Origin: Asticcacaulis sp. AC402
GTDB lineage: Bacteria; Pseudomonadota; Alphaproteobacteria; Caulobacterales; Caulobacteraceae
Reading direction: 5' to 3'
Length of the DNA: 64,000 nucleotides
Assembly: GCF_000495835.1 (NCBI RefSeq)
Contig: NZ_AWGC01000004.1
Span: 62,001-126,000 of the forward strand
The translations under genes were made by a program, and so were the position numbers. This document shows, in pieces, positions 35,886 through 44,046 of the stretch. A model generated the notes under the pieces. That model worked only from the letters and a program-made list of their open reading frames with translations. It was not told the DNA's origin and did not search any database. Every line of letters begins with the position of its first letter. Within the stretch, counting starts at the first letter, position 1.

Positions 35886-35989
35886 GACTCCCCAATTTCG
35901 TCCAGTACGCGAGCGTAGACCGCATAATCTGGGGTGTAAACCCATTGATAACCACAACATATGGCGTCCGGTCAGGTTTCTGTGGACAC
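35886..35989. promoter_or_regulatory. Upstream region of the PodJ-like gene with a GANTC site
   Basis: GACTC at 35886-35890 is a CcrM-type GANTC methylation site 3 bases from the start codon. TGTGGACA at 35981-35988 resembles a DnaA box half. In C. crescentus, podJ is cell-cycle controlled by DnaA, GcrA and CcrM methylation, so these sites are plausible controls, but single short matches carry little weight. Confidence 0.3.
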
Positions 35990-36051
35990 AATGTCCTGGC
36001 CGCCTGCCGTCCGCCCCTTGCCTGAAGCGCTGTTTCCAGTCATGAGACGCC

Positions 36052-36273
36052 ATGGACATGGACCCAGCCCTTAACGTGATTCTCCTGATTGCGGGAGTAT
36101 TGTTCACTGTTCTTGCGGGCTGGCTTGGCGCCCGGCCGCCCGACCTGCGCCGGCCCGGCCCGCGCATGGTGCCGTGGCGCTTCGTGATGCTGCTTTCGGC
36201 TGCCTTTACCGCGGTGATGTTCTCGATTCTGATGCACCACTACGGCCTGGGCCAACCGCCCCGGCAGTATTAA
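36052..36273 (+). CDS. Small two-TM membrane protein
   Basis: A 73-residue protein with two hydrophobic helices (ALNVILLIAGVLFTVLAGWLGA and VMLLSAAFTAVMFSILMHHYG) joined by a basic Pro-rich loop (RPPDLRRPGPRMVPWRF). The charged WR motif before the second helix and the ARPPDL loop look like a conserved caulobacterial family. It is divergent from the PodJ-like gene and convergent with argF. Confidence 0.65.
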   Translation: MDMDPALNVILLIAGVLFTVLAGWLGARPPDLRRPGPRMVPWRFVMLLSAAFTAVMFSILMHHYGLGQPPRQY

Positions 36274-36275
36274 TT

Positions 36276-36303
36276 TATACCTTCCCACACGTGGGGAGGT
36301 ATA
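36276..36303. repeat. R3-type palindrome between convergent genes
   Basis: TATACCTTCCC and GGGGAGGTATA flank a short CACACGT loop, a near-perfect palindrome. It sits exactly between the small membrane gene and argF, which converge, so it could act as a two-way terminator. It matches the ends of the R3 elements. Confidence 0.7.
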
Positions 36304-36306
36304 AGG

Positions 36307-37233
36307 TTATTGAGCGCCAAAGCACCAGGCGAGGATAGCTTTTTGCGCATGTATCCGGTTTTCGGCCTCATCCCAGATCAGCGATTGCGGGCCATCGATG
36401 ACGTCGTCACTGACCTCTTCGCCCCGGTGGGCTGGCAGGCAGTGAAGGAACACGGCATCGGGCTTGGCCAGCTTCATCAGGGCGGTATCGACCTGATAGG
36501 CGTGAAACGCCATCAAGCGCTCGTCGTGATCGAGATCACCCATCGAAACCCAGGTATCGGCCAGCACCACATCGGCGCCGTCAACAGCGGCACGGGGGTC
36601 GGACGCGACCGTGACCCGGGCGCCGTGCTGGGCGGCAAACGCCATGGCGTCCATCGACGGCTTATAGCCTTCGGGACAGGCAATGCGCAGCTCGAAGTCA
36701 AAGCGCGCCGCTGCATGGATAAGACTGTTGCAGACATTGTTACCGTCGCTGACCCAGGCCAGGACCTTGCCAGCAATGGGACCTCGATGTTCTTCGATGG
36801 TCTGGATATCGGCGAGAATCTGGCACGGGTGCGACAGGTTGGTCAGGCCGTTGATCACCGGGATCGCCGACACCGCCGCCAGGCGCAGGACGTCGTCATG
36901 GCGGTTGGCGCGGATCATGATGGCATCGACCATGCGCGAGAGCACCTTCGACGTATCCTCAATCGGCTCGCCGCGGCCCAGTTGCATGTCCGACGCAGTC
37001 GAAATGATGGCGCTGCCGCCCAGCTGGCGGATGGCAGCATCAAACGAGAAACGCGTCCGCGTTGAGTTCTTCTCGAAAATCATGGCCAGAACGCGATCCC
37101 TGGCCGGGGCGTCGGCGTCGACGCGGCCCTGGGTCCAACCCTTGCGGGCGGCCTTGCGGCGGTGGGCGTCGTCGACGATGGCGCGCAGGGCGGCAGCGTC
37201 GAGGTCGCAAATATCGAGAAAATGGCGGGTCAT
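36307..37233 (-). CDS. argF: Ornithine carbamoyltransferase
   Basis: A 308-residue enzyme joining carbamoyl phosphate and ornithine to citrulline. The carbamoyl-phosphate motif STRTR is at 57-61, HPCQILAD binds the carbamoyl group, and [10 protein letters not shown] carries the catalytic Cys. [12 protein letters not shown]-type text ([12 protein letters not shown]) is the ornithine-side loop. It lies 66 bases after argD, with a strong hairpin between them. Confidence 0.95.
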   Translation of the reverse strand: MTRHFLDICDLDAAALRAIVDDAHRRKAARKGWTQGRVDADAPARDRVLAMIFEKNSTRTRFSFDAAIRQLGGSAIISTASDMQLGRGEPIEDTSKVLSRMVDAIMIRANRHDDVLRLAAVSAIPVINGLTNLSHPCQILADIQTIEEHRGPIAGKVLAWVSDGNNVCNSLIHAAARFDFELRIACPEGYKPSMDAMAFAAQHGARVTVASDPRAAVDGADVVLADTWVSMGDLDHDERLMAFHAYQVDTALMKLAKPDAVFLHCLPAHRGEEVSDDVIDGPQSLIWDEAENRIHAQKAILAWCFGAQ

Positions 37234-37270
37234 GAGACGTCTCCCCTACTCCCGTCACCTGGACAGGAGG

Positions 37271-37292
37271 CGGAGGGGCAACGACCCCTCCG
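37271..37292. promoter_or_regulatory. Intercistronic hairpin between argD and argF
   Basis: CGGAGGGG (37271-37278) and CCCCTCCG (37285-37292) form an 8-bp GC-rich stem with a 6-base loop. There is no T-run, so it is more likely an RNA stability or processing element than a full terminator. Confidence 0.5.
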
Positions 37293-37299
37293 TCAGATT

Positions 37300-38508
37300 T
37301 CAGGCCTGTTCGTTTTGCTTGGCGGCGGCGCGCGCGCCCTCGAACGTCTTTTCCAACAAACCGATAGCCTCCCGGCACTCGTCCTCGGTGACATTCAGCG
37401 GCGGCAGCAAGCGCACGCAGTTGTCCGAGCCGCCGGCGATAAGGAGGCCGTTGTCGCGGGCCCGGGTCATGATCTCGCGGTTATTCGGCTTGAGCTTGAT
37501 GCCGATCAGCAGGCCGCGGCCGCGGATCTCGTCGATCATGTCGGGCCAGGTCTGTTTCAGGCCTTCCAGCTGCTGCCTGAGATAGCCGGACTGCTTACGG
37601 ACATTGTCGAGCAGGTCAGGACTGGAAACTTCGCCAAAGGCAGCAAGACCGACGGCCATGGCCAGCGGATTGCCGCCAAAGGTCGAGCCGTGGGCGCCGA
37701 CGGTCATGCCGGAGGCCGCGTCCTCGGTGGCAAGGCAGGCACCGATGGGAAACCCGCCGCCCAGCGCCTTGGCGATGCACATCACGTCGGGAATGACGCC
37801 GGAATACTCATGGGCCCACAGCTTGCCTGAACGGCCCATGCCGCACTGGATCTCGTCGAAGATCAGCAGCAGGCCGTTGGCGTCACACAGGTCCCGCAGC
37901 AGTATCAGTTCTGCGTCGGTAAGGGCGCGCGCCCCGCCTTCGCCCTGGACCGGCTCGACGAGGATGGCGGCCGCGGTCGGGGCTTCTGCGGCAGCGCGGA
38001 TGGCGTCGTGGTCGTCCAGCGGCAGATGGACGAAGCCCGGCAGGCGCGGACCGAAGCCCTTCAGGTAGGTTTCGTTGCCGGCAGCAGTGACGGCGGCATA
38101 GGTGCGGCCGTGGAAGGCGCCTTCGAAGCCGATGATGTCGATGCGCTCTTCGTTGCCGCGCGCGGCATGGTACTTACGCACCAGCTTGAGCGCGCACTCG
38201 ACGGCTTCGGTGCCGGAATTGGTGAAGAACACACGGTCGGCAAACGAGGCAGCGCAGAGCTTGCCGGCCAGTTCGACCTGCTCCGGGATGGTGAAGATGT
38301 TCGACACGTGCCACAGCTTTTGCGTCTGTTTGCGCACGGCCTCGACCAGGACCGGGGCCGCGTGGCCCAGCCCGTTGGTGGCGATACCCTGGACGAAATC
38401 GAGCCATGAGCGGCCGTGTCGGTCATACAGTCGGACGCCCTCGCCGCGCTCCACCTCGATGGGGGCACGGGCATAGACACCAAACAAATGATCGTTGGAC
38501 GCGGTCAT
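37300..38508 (-). CDS. argD: Acetylornithine / succinyldiaminopimelate aminotransferase
   Basis: A 402-residue fold-I PLP aminotransferase of arginine (and often lysine) synthesis. FTNSGTEAVECALKLVRKYH is the PLP-phosphate site, IFDEIQCGMGRSGKLWAHE the central motif, and IAKALGGGFPIGA holds the PLP lysine. ATG 38508 is preceded by GGAGGAG, which decides the start against a longer frame. Together with argF it forms an arginine operon. Confidence 0.94.
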   Translation of the reverse strand: MTASNDHLFGVYARAPIEVERGEGVRLYDRHGRSWLDFVQGIATNGLGHAAPVLVEAVRKQTQKLWHVSNIFTIPEQVELAGKLCAASFADRVFFTNSGTEAVECALKLVRKYHAARGNEERIDIIGFEGAFHGRTYAAVTAAGNETYLKGFGPRLPGFVHLPLDDHDAIRAAAEAPTAAAILVEPVQGEGGARALTDAELILLRDLCDANGLLLIFDEIQCGMGRSGKLWAHEYSGVIPDVMCIAKALGGGFPIGACLATEDAASGMTVGAHGSTFGGNPLAMAVGLAAFGEVSSPDLLDNVRKQSGYLRQQLEGLKQTWPDMIDEIRGRGLLIGIKLKPNNREIMTRARDNGLLIAGGSDNCVRLLPPLNVTEDECREAIGLLEKTFEGARAAAKQNEQA

Positions 38509-38675
38509 GGACTCCTCCAAAAGATAAAATCCCCTCCGCGGGTCGCGAAGAGGATATGGTTCCAGGCACGAACTTGCCCGGCTGATTATCACATGGAAAT
38601 CAGGCGTGCGTTTTGTAGACATATGCCAGAAATGTCAATATTATTCCGGGTGTCGGAACGGGACGGGGTAAACCA

Positions 38676-38948
38676 ATGGACGCGCCATCGACACCGGTTA
38701 TCGAAGTTGTTCCAGGCGTGGGATTTCGGGTCATGACCAATGGGGTCAGCGCGACCGGCGCCACGCTGACCGATGCCATGCAGGCCTTGTCTGCGGCGAT
38801 TGCGGGGCGCTACGAGACTGAAAAGGGTGATGAGACGGCGGCGACACGCGACGCCACACGTCAGACCGACCTGGTCAACAATGACCGCTTCATCCAGGGC
38901 AATGTCCTGCAGAACCAGATCTTGCTGGGTGTGGCGCTGGGGCTTTGA
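38676..38948 (+). CDS. Small hypothetical protein
   Basis: A 90-residue protein without signal or TM segment. The first half is beta-like (VIEVVPGVGFRVMTNGVSATGATLTDAMQALS) and the second polar and helical (TRQTDLVNNDRFIQGNVLQN). GACGGGG lies upstream of ATG 38676. It overlaps the next gene by one base (TGATG). No family recognised. Confidence 0.5.
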   Translation: MDAPSTPVIEVVPGVGFRVMTNGVSATGATLTDAMQALSAAIAGRYETEKGDETAATRDATRQTDLVNNDRFIQGNVLQNQILLGVALGL

Positions 38949-39550
38949 TGCCGACCAAACGTCCACCCGAAAGGACATTACTTCCGGTGCTTACGGAAGA
39001 CCATCCGCTGATGCCCATCGTCCAGGGCCTTTGTCCCGGATCCTTATTTCAGTGGATCGCGGACACGCCCGGCCAATGTGAATCCTATTTGGGCTTTCTC
39101 GTCGATGACAGGTATGTCCTTTACTTCGAACTGCCGTATCGCGGGCCCAGAATTCCGCAGGAGGTCGAAATCTTCACTTGGCGAGCCTTTCGTGGCGAGA
39201 TAGGCCAAGGTTATAAAGGCAGACACCAACTCGACCCGGCGATCGCTGCCGCACGGGATTGGCTGCGCTCACGGCACCTCCCGACAGGGAGCCAAGGCTT
39301 CAAGGCGTCCGCGAGGTTTGCGCTCCGCTACCGACAGGATGAAATACCGTTCGCACCGACGACCGCAGTTGCCAGTCCGGGTGAGTACCGGCTGCTTACT
39401 CACAGACGCCTGTTTGGCTTTCATGTGGTCAAATGTGCACTGTCCGAGCACTCGAAAAAGGTTTTCAACCCGCGCCACAAAGCGAATTCTGGATCGCCGG
39501 CACGCCACATCAAAACCGGCTACCGCACGTCCATCCGCGTCACGTCATAG
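38948..39550 (+). CDS. Hypothetical protein, possibly with a decayed C-terminus
   Basis: A 200-residue frame coupled to the preceding gene through TGATG. The first 105 residues look genuine (LPVLTEDHPLMPIVQGLCPGS, CESYLGFLVDDRYVLYFELPYRGPRIPQEVEIFTWRAF). After about residue 120 the composition becomes Arg/His/Ser-rich and irregular. The end overlaps the convergent TraB-like gene by 31 bases. The real product may be shorter or frameshifted. No family recognised. Confidence 0.4.
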   Translation: MPTKRPPERTLLPVLTEDHPLMPIVQGLCPGSLFQWIADTPGQCESYLGFLVDDRYVLYFELPYRGPRIPQEVEIFTWRAFRGEIGQGYKGRHQLDPAIAAARDWLRSRHLPTGSQGFKASARFALRYRQDEIPFAPTTAVASPGEYRLLTHRRLFGFHVVKCALSEHSKKVFNPRHKANSGSPARHIKTGYRTSIRVTS

Positions 39551-40323
39551 CCACGCTGACGTAGTTGGGCGACGATACCTTCCGGACCGACCATATGAGA
39601 GGCACCCAGCGTCACAAACGACGTCCCCGGCTCATTCATCATGCCCTCGATCCTTGGCAGCCAAGCCTTGTGGCGGTCGCTCAGCAGCCAGCGATAGATA
39701 TCCGGATCGGACTTGGCCAGCGCCATAACATGCTGCGTCATCGCCTTCTGGTCGCCGCGACGCCAGGCCTCCAGCGAGACATTGACTCCGTCGTCCGAAA
39801 AGCCCGTGCCAGCCTTGCCGCGCGGCGAACGGTCGGCCTCGAAGCCACCCACGGACTTGTCCAGTAGCCTGGCGCGACGAAACAGCGAGACATCGGCGCC
39901 CGCGGTCAGCCGGCTGTCATTCACCGGCGGCAGCCGATCGAGATTGCGCGTCTCGAACCAGACCTGGTCGGCGCTGTCGAAGGCAACGAATAAGCGCTGG
40001 TCGGCCCAGACTGTGCCCGGTGGCAGCAGATGCACGCTGCCGAACAGATAGACCGTGGCATCGCCCTTTTTGGCCACCCACAGCAGCGGCGCGCCCATAG
40101 GCCCGGCCCGCGCTTCGGCCACATCCGGATCCTGGCCGGCCGTGACGTTCAGCACCACACCCGGCGCCTCACGTGACCGGTTCAACCACAGACCCCCAGC
40201 CACCGTGGTAACAACGACGCAAGCCGCCGCCGCCGACAAAAGGCTTACGTCGAGCGCCCAGCTCAACTGGCCGGTCTTTTCCACCGGCGCCTGGCATTCC
40301 CGAAAGTTGATGAGCTTGGTCAT
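39520..40323 (-). CDS. TraB/GumN-family protein, membrane-anchored
   Basis: A 267-residue protein. A TM helix near residues 25-45 (DVSLLSAAAACVVVTTVAGGLWL) is followed by a TraB/GumN domain. Its landmarks are LFGSVHLLPPGTVW near the N-terminus, a catalytic-type Glu region (QVWFETRNLD) and the C-terminal KAWLPRIEGMMNEPGTSFVTLGASHMVGPEGIVAQLRQRG. The family is a proposed metalloprotease (Tiki-like) fold of unknown bacterial role. A second family member follows upstream on the same strand. Confidence 0.85.
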   Translation of the reverse strand: MTKLINFRECQAPVEKTGQLSWALDVSLLSAAAACVVVTTVAGGLWLNRSREAPGVVLNVTAGQDPDVAEARAGPMGAPLLWVAKKGDATVYLFGSVHLLPPGTVWADQRLFVAFDSADQVWFETRNLDRLPPVNDSRLTAGADVSLFRRARLLDKSVGGFEADRSPRGKAGTGFSDDGVNVSLEAWRRGDQKAMTQHVMALAKSDPDIYRWLLSDRHKAWLPRIEGMMNEPGTSFVTLGASHMVGPEGIVAQLRQRGYDVTRMDVR

Positions 40324-40467
40324 CACGACCCCTTGCTTGACAGGACGAATGTCCATGTCCTGCAAGTCGCAGGCCGCGTTTTTACCCCTTGTTAAGGATC
40401 ATTTTGAAACAGGGTTAGCCAAAGATTAAGGCTGGTCTGCTCCCAAAGTACTACTCTGCTACGTCAC

Positions 40468-41391
40468 TCAGGAACCCGTTTTGATGGGCTTTGCCGAGAT
40501 GCCAGCCTGGTCAAGCAGGGCAATCACGCTATCATCGCCAATCAGGTGGGCGGTACCAACGGCAATGAACACGGTCCCCTCGCCGTCCAGAATAGCTTTG
40601 ATCCTGGGCACCCAGCTGCGGTTGCGCTGGACGATCATTCGCTCATACCCGTCCCGGTCTTCGTCGGCGATTCTGGTGACCAGGGGCTTTTCCATTGCCT
40701 CGATATCACCGGCCAGCCAGGCGCTGATCAGGGGATCGATAATCTCCGGCGTTTTGTCGATCTCTGACAGGGTCATCCGCAGCGTCTTGAGGTCTTCGTC
40801 GGGTGTATCGGGCGCCAGGATATCCATCTGTTCCTCGATGGTTTCCAGCCCGTGAATGGTCTTTGCGGCCGCGCGCGCCTCCCTCAGCAGGGTCAGGTCG
40901 ATGCCGTGCTCCGGATTCAGGCCCATTGCCTTGAACTGGCACTGCACCAGAAAAAGGCCGACCGCCCATTTACGCATGATCGACAGCTGCTGGGTACTGG
41001 CGCCGCAGGCCTGCAGGCGCCGGCCCAGATCAGAGGCTTCATCGGCCGTCAGCCTTTCGGTCAGCTTGCCGGCCGGATCGAACATGTATTTCATGGCGAC
41101 CGCCTGAAGCTTGGCGGTATCGTCCATGTCGGCGATTTCCAGCCACAGATCCGTGCTCTGGTCGAAGCGTTCCTGAATCGCTGGTGTCATCCAGGTCACA
41201 CCTTCGCGCATGGCGTGGATGGTGCCGAAGACATAGAGGGTCGAGTCTTCGTCACGGATAACCCACATCGGCGGCCTGGGCGACGCCAGAGCTGCCTGCC
41301 CCGCGGGGATCTTCGGCGCCTCGGCCCAGACCGGAGCGGCAAACCCGACAAATATGGCCGCAAAGGCCGCCAGTATCGTTGTCTTCACCAT
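40468..41391 (-). CDS. TraB/GumN-family protein, secreted
   Basis: A 307-residue protein with a cleavable signal peptide (MVKTTILAAFAAIFVGFAAPVWA). The TraB/GumN motifs are LYVFGTIHAMREGVTW, TDLWLEIADMDD and RSWVPRIKAILDGEGTVFIAVGTAHLIGDDSVIALLDQAG. An inner helical part with two Cys (LQACGAS, VQCQFKAMG) lies between them. It is a paralogue of the preceding anchored TraB protein, with higher similarity at the C-terminal motif. ATG 41391 has GGGGGGAG directly upstream. Confidence 0.87.
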   Translation of the reverse strand: MVKTTILAAFAAIFVGFAAPVWAEAPKIPAGQAALASPRPPMWVIRDEDSTLYVFGTIHAMREGVTWMTPAIQERFDQSTDLWLEIADMDDTAKLQAVAMKYMFDPAGKLTERLTADEASDLGRRLQACGASTQQLSIMRKWAVGLFLVQCQFKAMGLNPEHGIDLTLLREARAAAKTIHGLETIEEQMDILAPDTPDEDLKTLRMTLSEIDKTPEIIDPLISAWLAGDIEAMEKPLVTRIADEDRDGYERMIVQRNRSWVPRIKAILDGEGTVFIAVGTAHLIGDDSVIALLDQAGISAKPIKTGS

Positions 41392-41406
41392 AACTCCCCC
41401 CAAAAC

Positions 41407-41598
41407 TCATTCCGGCGTGAAGATATCTTCTATCCGCATGTCGAACAGACGGGCAAGCTGAAACGCCAGAGGCAGGGACGGATCATACTTGCCGGTTTCA
41501 ATGGCGTTGACGGTCTGGCGCGAAACGCCCAGCTGGCCGGCAAGGTCGGCCTGGGACCAGTTGCGTTCGGCGCGCAGAACCTTGAGACGGTTGTTCAT
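41407..41598 (-). CDS. XRE-family HTH regulator (short)
   Basis: A 63-residue protein that is almost only the Cro/C1 HTH: MNNRLKVLRAERNWSQADLAGQLGVSRQTVNAIETGKYDPSLPLAFQLARLFDMRIEDIF. This short YozG/XRE type usually accompanies a small membrane protein gene. Its ATG overlaps the TGA of a short upstream frame (ATGA). Confidence 0.85.
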   Translation of the reverse strand: MNNRLKVLRAERNWSQADLAGQLGVSRQTVNAIETGKYDPSLPLAFQLARLFDMRIEDIFTPE

Positions 41599-41716
41599 CT
41601 TTTTCCCTGTTCGGCGAGAACAAGACCGGTCTGGGCGGCGAAGCGTTTCCGGGTCACCGCGAATTCATCGGTCGACGCCGTCTTCAGCCGCCAAGTAGCC
41701 AGGGAAATTGTTTCAT
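41595..41716 (-). pseudogene. Possible decayed partner gene of the XRE regulator
   Basis: An ATG at 41716 with AAAGGGG 8-9 bases upstream starts MKQFPWLLGG and then stops. A different frame continues as LKTASTDEFAVTRKRFAAQTGLVLAEQGKR and ends in TGA overlapping the XRE start. This looks like a small gene broken by frameshift or internal deletion. The rest of the 339-base gap up to 41937 holds no gene. GTCATAATGAC at 41787-41797 is an inverted repeat and could be the XRE operator. Confidence 0.3.
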
Positions 41717-41937
41717 TGTGAAAACCCCTTTGACATGCAGCTTCCAGGGAAACCTATCACATCCCCAAAAATTGTCAAGTAACCTTGTCATAATGACGTG
41801 TATGCTTGTCATGTAATCCATAAGTTAATGCCGGTTAAATACGTTTCAAAACCTTATATTTACTAGGTTTGCGGTAGTTTCCGGCATGGGGCTTGCAGGT
41901 GCCGTCGGGACCGTAAGTTTTTGTTCCGAAGGCGATC

Positions 41938-43083
41938 ATGCTCACCTGTACACTTTACGAGGCCAACGACCTGCCGCAGCGCGAAATCGCCTATTGGCGT
42001 GACCTGGCCGCCGCAACGCCCGACTTCGCCTCCCCCCTGCTGTCGCCTGACTTCGTCCGCACCGTCGCCCAGGTTCGCGACGACGTCCATGTCTGCGTTT
42101 ATCGCCGCAATGGCCATACCATCGGCTTTCTGCCGCACCACCGCCGCCCGGGCCGCTTCGCGCGCCCCGTCGGTGCGCCCTTTTCCGACTACAGCGCGGT
42201 GATCACGGCGCATGAGCCCGGCTTCACGATCGAACAGGCGCTGCAACTGGCCGGCATTGACCGCATGCACGTCTCCGGCATCGTTGATCCCTACGGTGTT
42301 TTCGGCCAGGAGGTAATGCGAAGCGCCACGCCCGATGACGCCTATGCCCTGGACCTGCGCGGCGACGCCCCCGGCAATAATGTCGTCAAGAAGCTGGCCA
42401 AGAACATCAGCCGCCTGCGCCGTCAGTTGACCGAAGCGGTCGGTGAGCCGCACTTTATCATTGGCGACGACAACCCGCACCACTTCGAGGCCATGCTGGA
42501 ACTGAAGCGCACCCAGGTCCGCCACAACGGCATGCACGATTTCCTGGCCGCACCCTGGGTCCAGCGCCTGATGCGCAACCTGTTCGAAGCCCCCAAGGAC
42601 GGCCTGCACGGCTGCCTGGTTACCCTTGTGGCCGGCGATGTACCGCTGATGTATCAGTTCGGACCGCGCATTGGCGAAAACGCCCACCCGTGGGTATCGA
42701 GCTTCGATCCGGCGTTTGGCGCCTATTCGCCCGGCCAGATATTCCTTAACGACTGCCGCATGCCTTTGAAAGACGCCGGCATCAATTGGTACGACCTGTC
42801 GACCGGCCAGCAGCACTACAAGCCCGCCTTCTGCAACCACCACAGCGTCGTCCACAACGCCATGGTGTTCAGCTCATCGCCGGCCGGCCGCTTCAAACAA
42901 GGTTTCCTGAAGGCTGGCCGCCGCCTCCAGCGCGCCATTCGTCCGGTCGATCACCTCCTGAACCGGATCGACCGCCGCATGGACGTGATCGCCAGTCTGG
43001 AACTGGACACGGTCGCCCGCCTGCGCGGCTTCACCCACGCCGTCGTCACGTCCCCCAAACGCAAGGGTTCCTCCGATGCCTGA
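41938..43083 (+). CDS. CelD/BcsL-type GNAT acyltransferase (HfsK-like)
   Basis: A 381-residue protein of the FemAB/CelD double-GNAT type. The acetyl-CoA-binding C-terminal domain shows LVAGDVPLMYQFGPRIG, WVSSFDPAFGAYSPGQIFLNDCRMPLKDAGINWYDLSTGQQHYK, which is the typical CelD block; NISRLRRQLTEAVGEPHF precedes it. Relatives include HfsK of C. crescentus, an acyltransferase that tunes holdfast adhesion. It overlaps the glycosyltransferase start by 8 bases, so the genes are coupled. It probably N-acylates a sugar of a surface polysaccharide. Confidence 0.8.
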   Translation: MLTCTLYEANDLPQREIAYWRDLAAATPDFASPLLSPDFVRTVAQVRDDVHVCVYRRNGHTIGFLPHHRRPGRFARPVGAPFSDYSAVITAHEPGFTIEQALQLAGIDRMHVSGIVDPYGVFGQEVMRSATPDDAYALDLRGDAPGNNVVKKLAKNISRLRRQLTEAVGEPHFIIGDDNPHHFEAMLELKRTQVRHNGMHDFLAAPWVQRLMRNLFEAPKDGLHGCLVTLVAGDVPLMYQFGPRIGENAHPWVSSFDPAFGAYSPGQIFLNDCRMPLKDAGINWYDLSTGQQHYKPAFCNHHSVVHNAMVFSSSPAGRFKQGFLKAGRRLQRAIRPVDHLLNRIDRRMDVIASLELDTVARLRGFTHAVVTSPKRKGSSDA

Positions 43084-44041
43084 TACGCGCCCGCCTGTTG
43101 CCTTGAAATCCGTCAGCGTCATCATTCCGACCTTCCGCCGCCCGGAAGGCCTGGACCGCGCCATGGCGTCCATCACGGCCCAGACCGGCCTTTCCGGAAC
43201 CGCGCTTGACCTCATCGTCTGTGACAACAGCCCCGAAGGTTCGGCTCGCCCCCAGGTCGAGGCCTTCGCCCTGACCGCGACCTTCCCGGTGCTGTTCGTC
43301 CATGAACCGAAAACCGGCGTCGCCAATGCCCGTAACTCGGCGGTGGCCACCACCCAGGCCGACTTCATCGCCTTTCTGGACGACGACGAAGAAGCGCCGG
43401 CCGACTGGCTATGGCGCATGCTGGCTAACCAGACTCACTTCAAGGCCGATGTCGTCTTCGGCCCCGTCACTGCACGCATCCCTGACGATGTGGCGCAATA
43501 CCGGCCCTATTTCGAAGCCTTCTTTTCACGCTTCGGGCCAGAAGAGTCGGGCGTGCTTCCCCACTATTACGGTTGCGGCAATTCGCTGATCCGCCGCGCC
43601 GTCCTGCCGAAAGACGAACTGCCCTTCGCCACCAGCCAGAACGAGATGGGCGGCGAGGACGACATCCTGTTCACGGCGCTCAAAGCCCAGGGCAAGGTCA
43701 TGAGTTGGGCCGCCGATGCTCCCGTATGGGAAGATGTCCCCCCCAAACGCGCCACCCTGGACTACACGCTGAAACGCGGCTTCGCCTATGGTCAGGGGCC
43801 ATCCCATTCGACCGGTGTCAACGGCAAGTACCTGAAATGCGCGGCATGGATGATGCAGGGCCTGATCCAGGCGGCGGTGTTTGGTGTCATGGCGGGCGCG
43901 GCCTTCGCCACGAAATCCCCCAAGGCCGCCTACCTGATCGACAAGGCGGCGCGGGGCTTAGGGAAAACCCTGTGGTTCCCGCCCTTCAAGATGAAATTCT
44001 ACGGCCAGGCACTGCTGAAGCCGGCTAAACGCAAAGGATAA
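43076..44041 (+). CDS. Family 2 glycosyltransferase
   Basis: A 321-residue GT-A enzyme. VSVIIPTFRRPEGLDRAMASI is the nucleotide-binding start, ALDLIVCDNSP the next strand, and FIAFLDDDEEAP carries the metal-binding DxD. GGEDDILFTAL is the acceptor-side ED motif. The C-terminus has one hydrophobic segment (AVFGVMAGAAFAT) and a basic tail, indicating membrane association. It probably transfers a hexosamine or similar sugar in capsule or holdfast synthesis, together with the coupled acyltransferase upstream. Confidence 0.88.
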   Translation: MPDTRPPVALKSVSVIIPTFRRPEGLDRAMASITAQTGLSGTALDLIVCDNSPEGSARPQVEAFALTATFPVLFVHEPKTGVANARNSAVATTQADFIAFLDDDEEAPADWLWRMLANQTHFKADVVFGPVTARIPDDVAQYRPYFEAFFSRFGPEESGVLPHYYGCGNSLIRRAVLPKDELPFATSQNEMGGEDDILFTALKAQGKVMSWAADAPVWEDVPPKRATLDYTLKRGFAYGQGPSHSTGVNGKYLKCAAWMMQGLIQAAVFGVMAGAAFATKSPKAAYLIDKAARGLGKTLWFPPFKMKFYGQALLKPAKRKG

Positions 44042-44046
44042 GACGC

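Noticed and set aside
40468-41391. The TraB/GumN pair as a toxin-antitoxin or defence system with the XRE gene
   Set aside because: TraB/GumN proteins are exported housekeeping-type proteins. The XRE gene is separated and of the membrane-partner type; nothing indicates toxicity.
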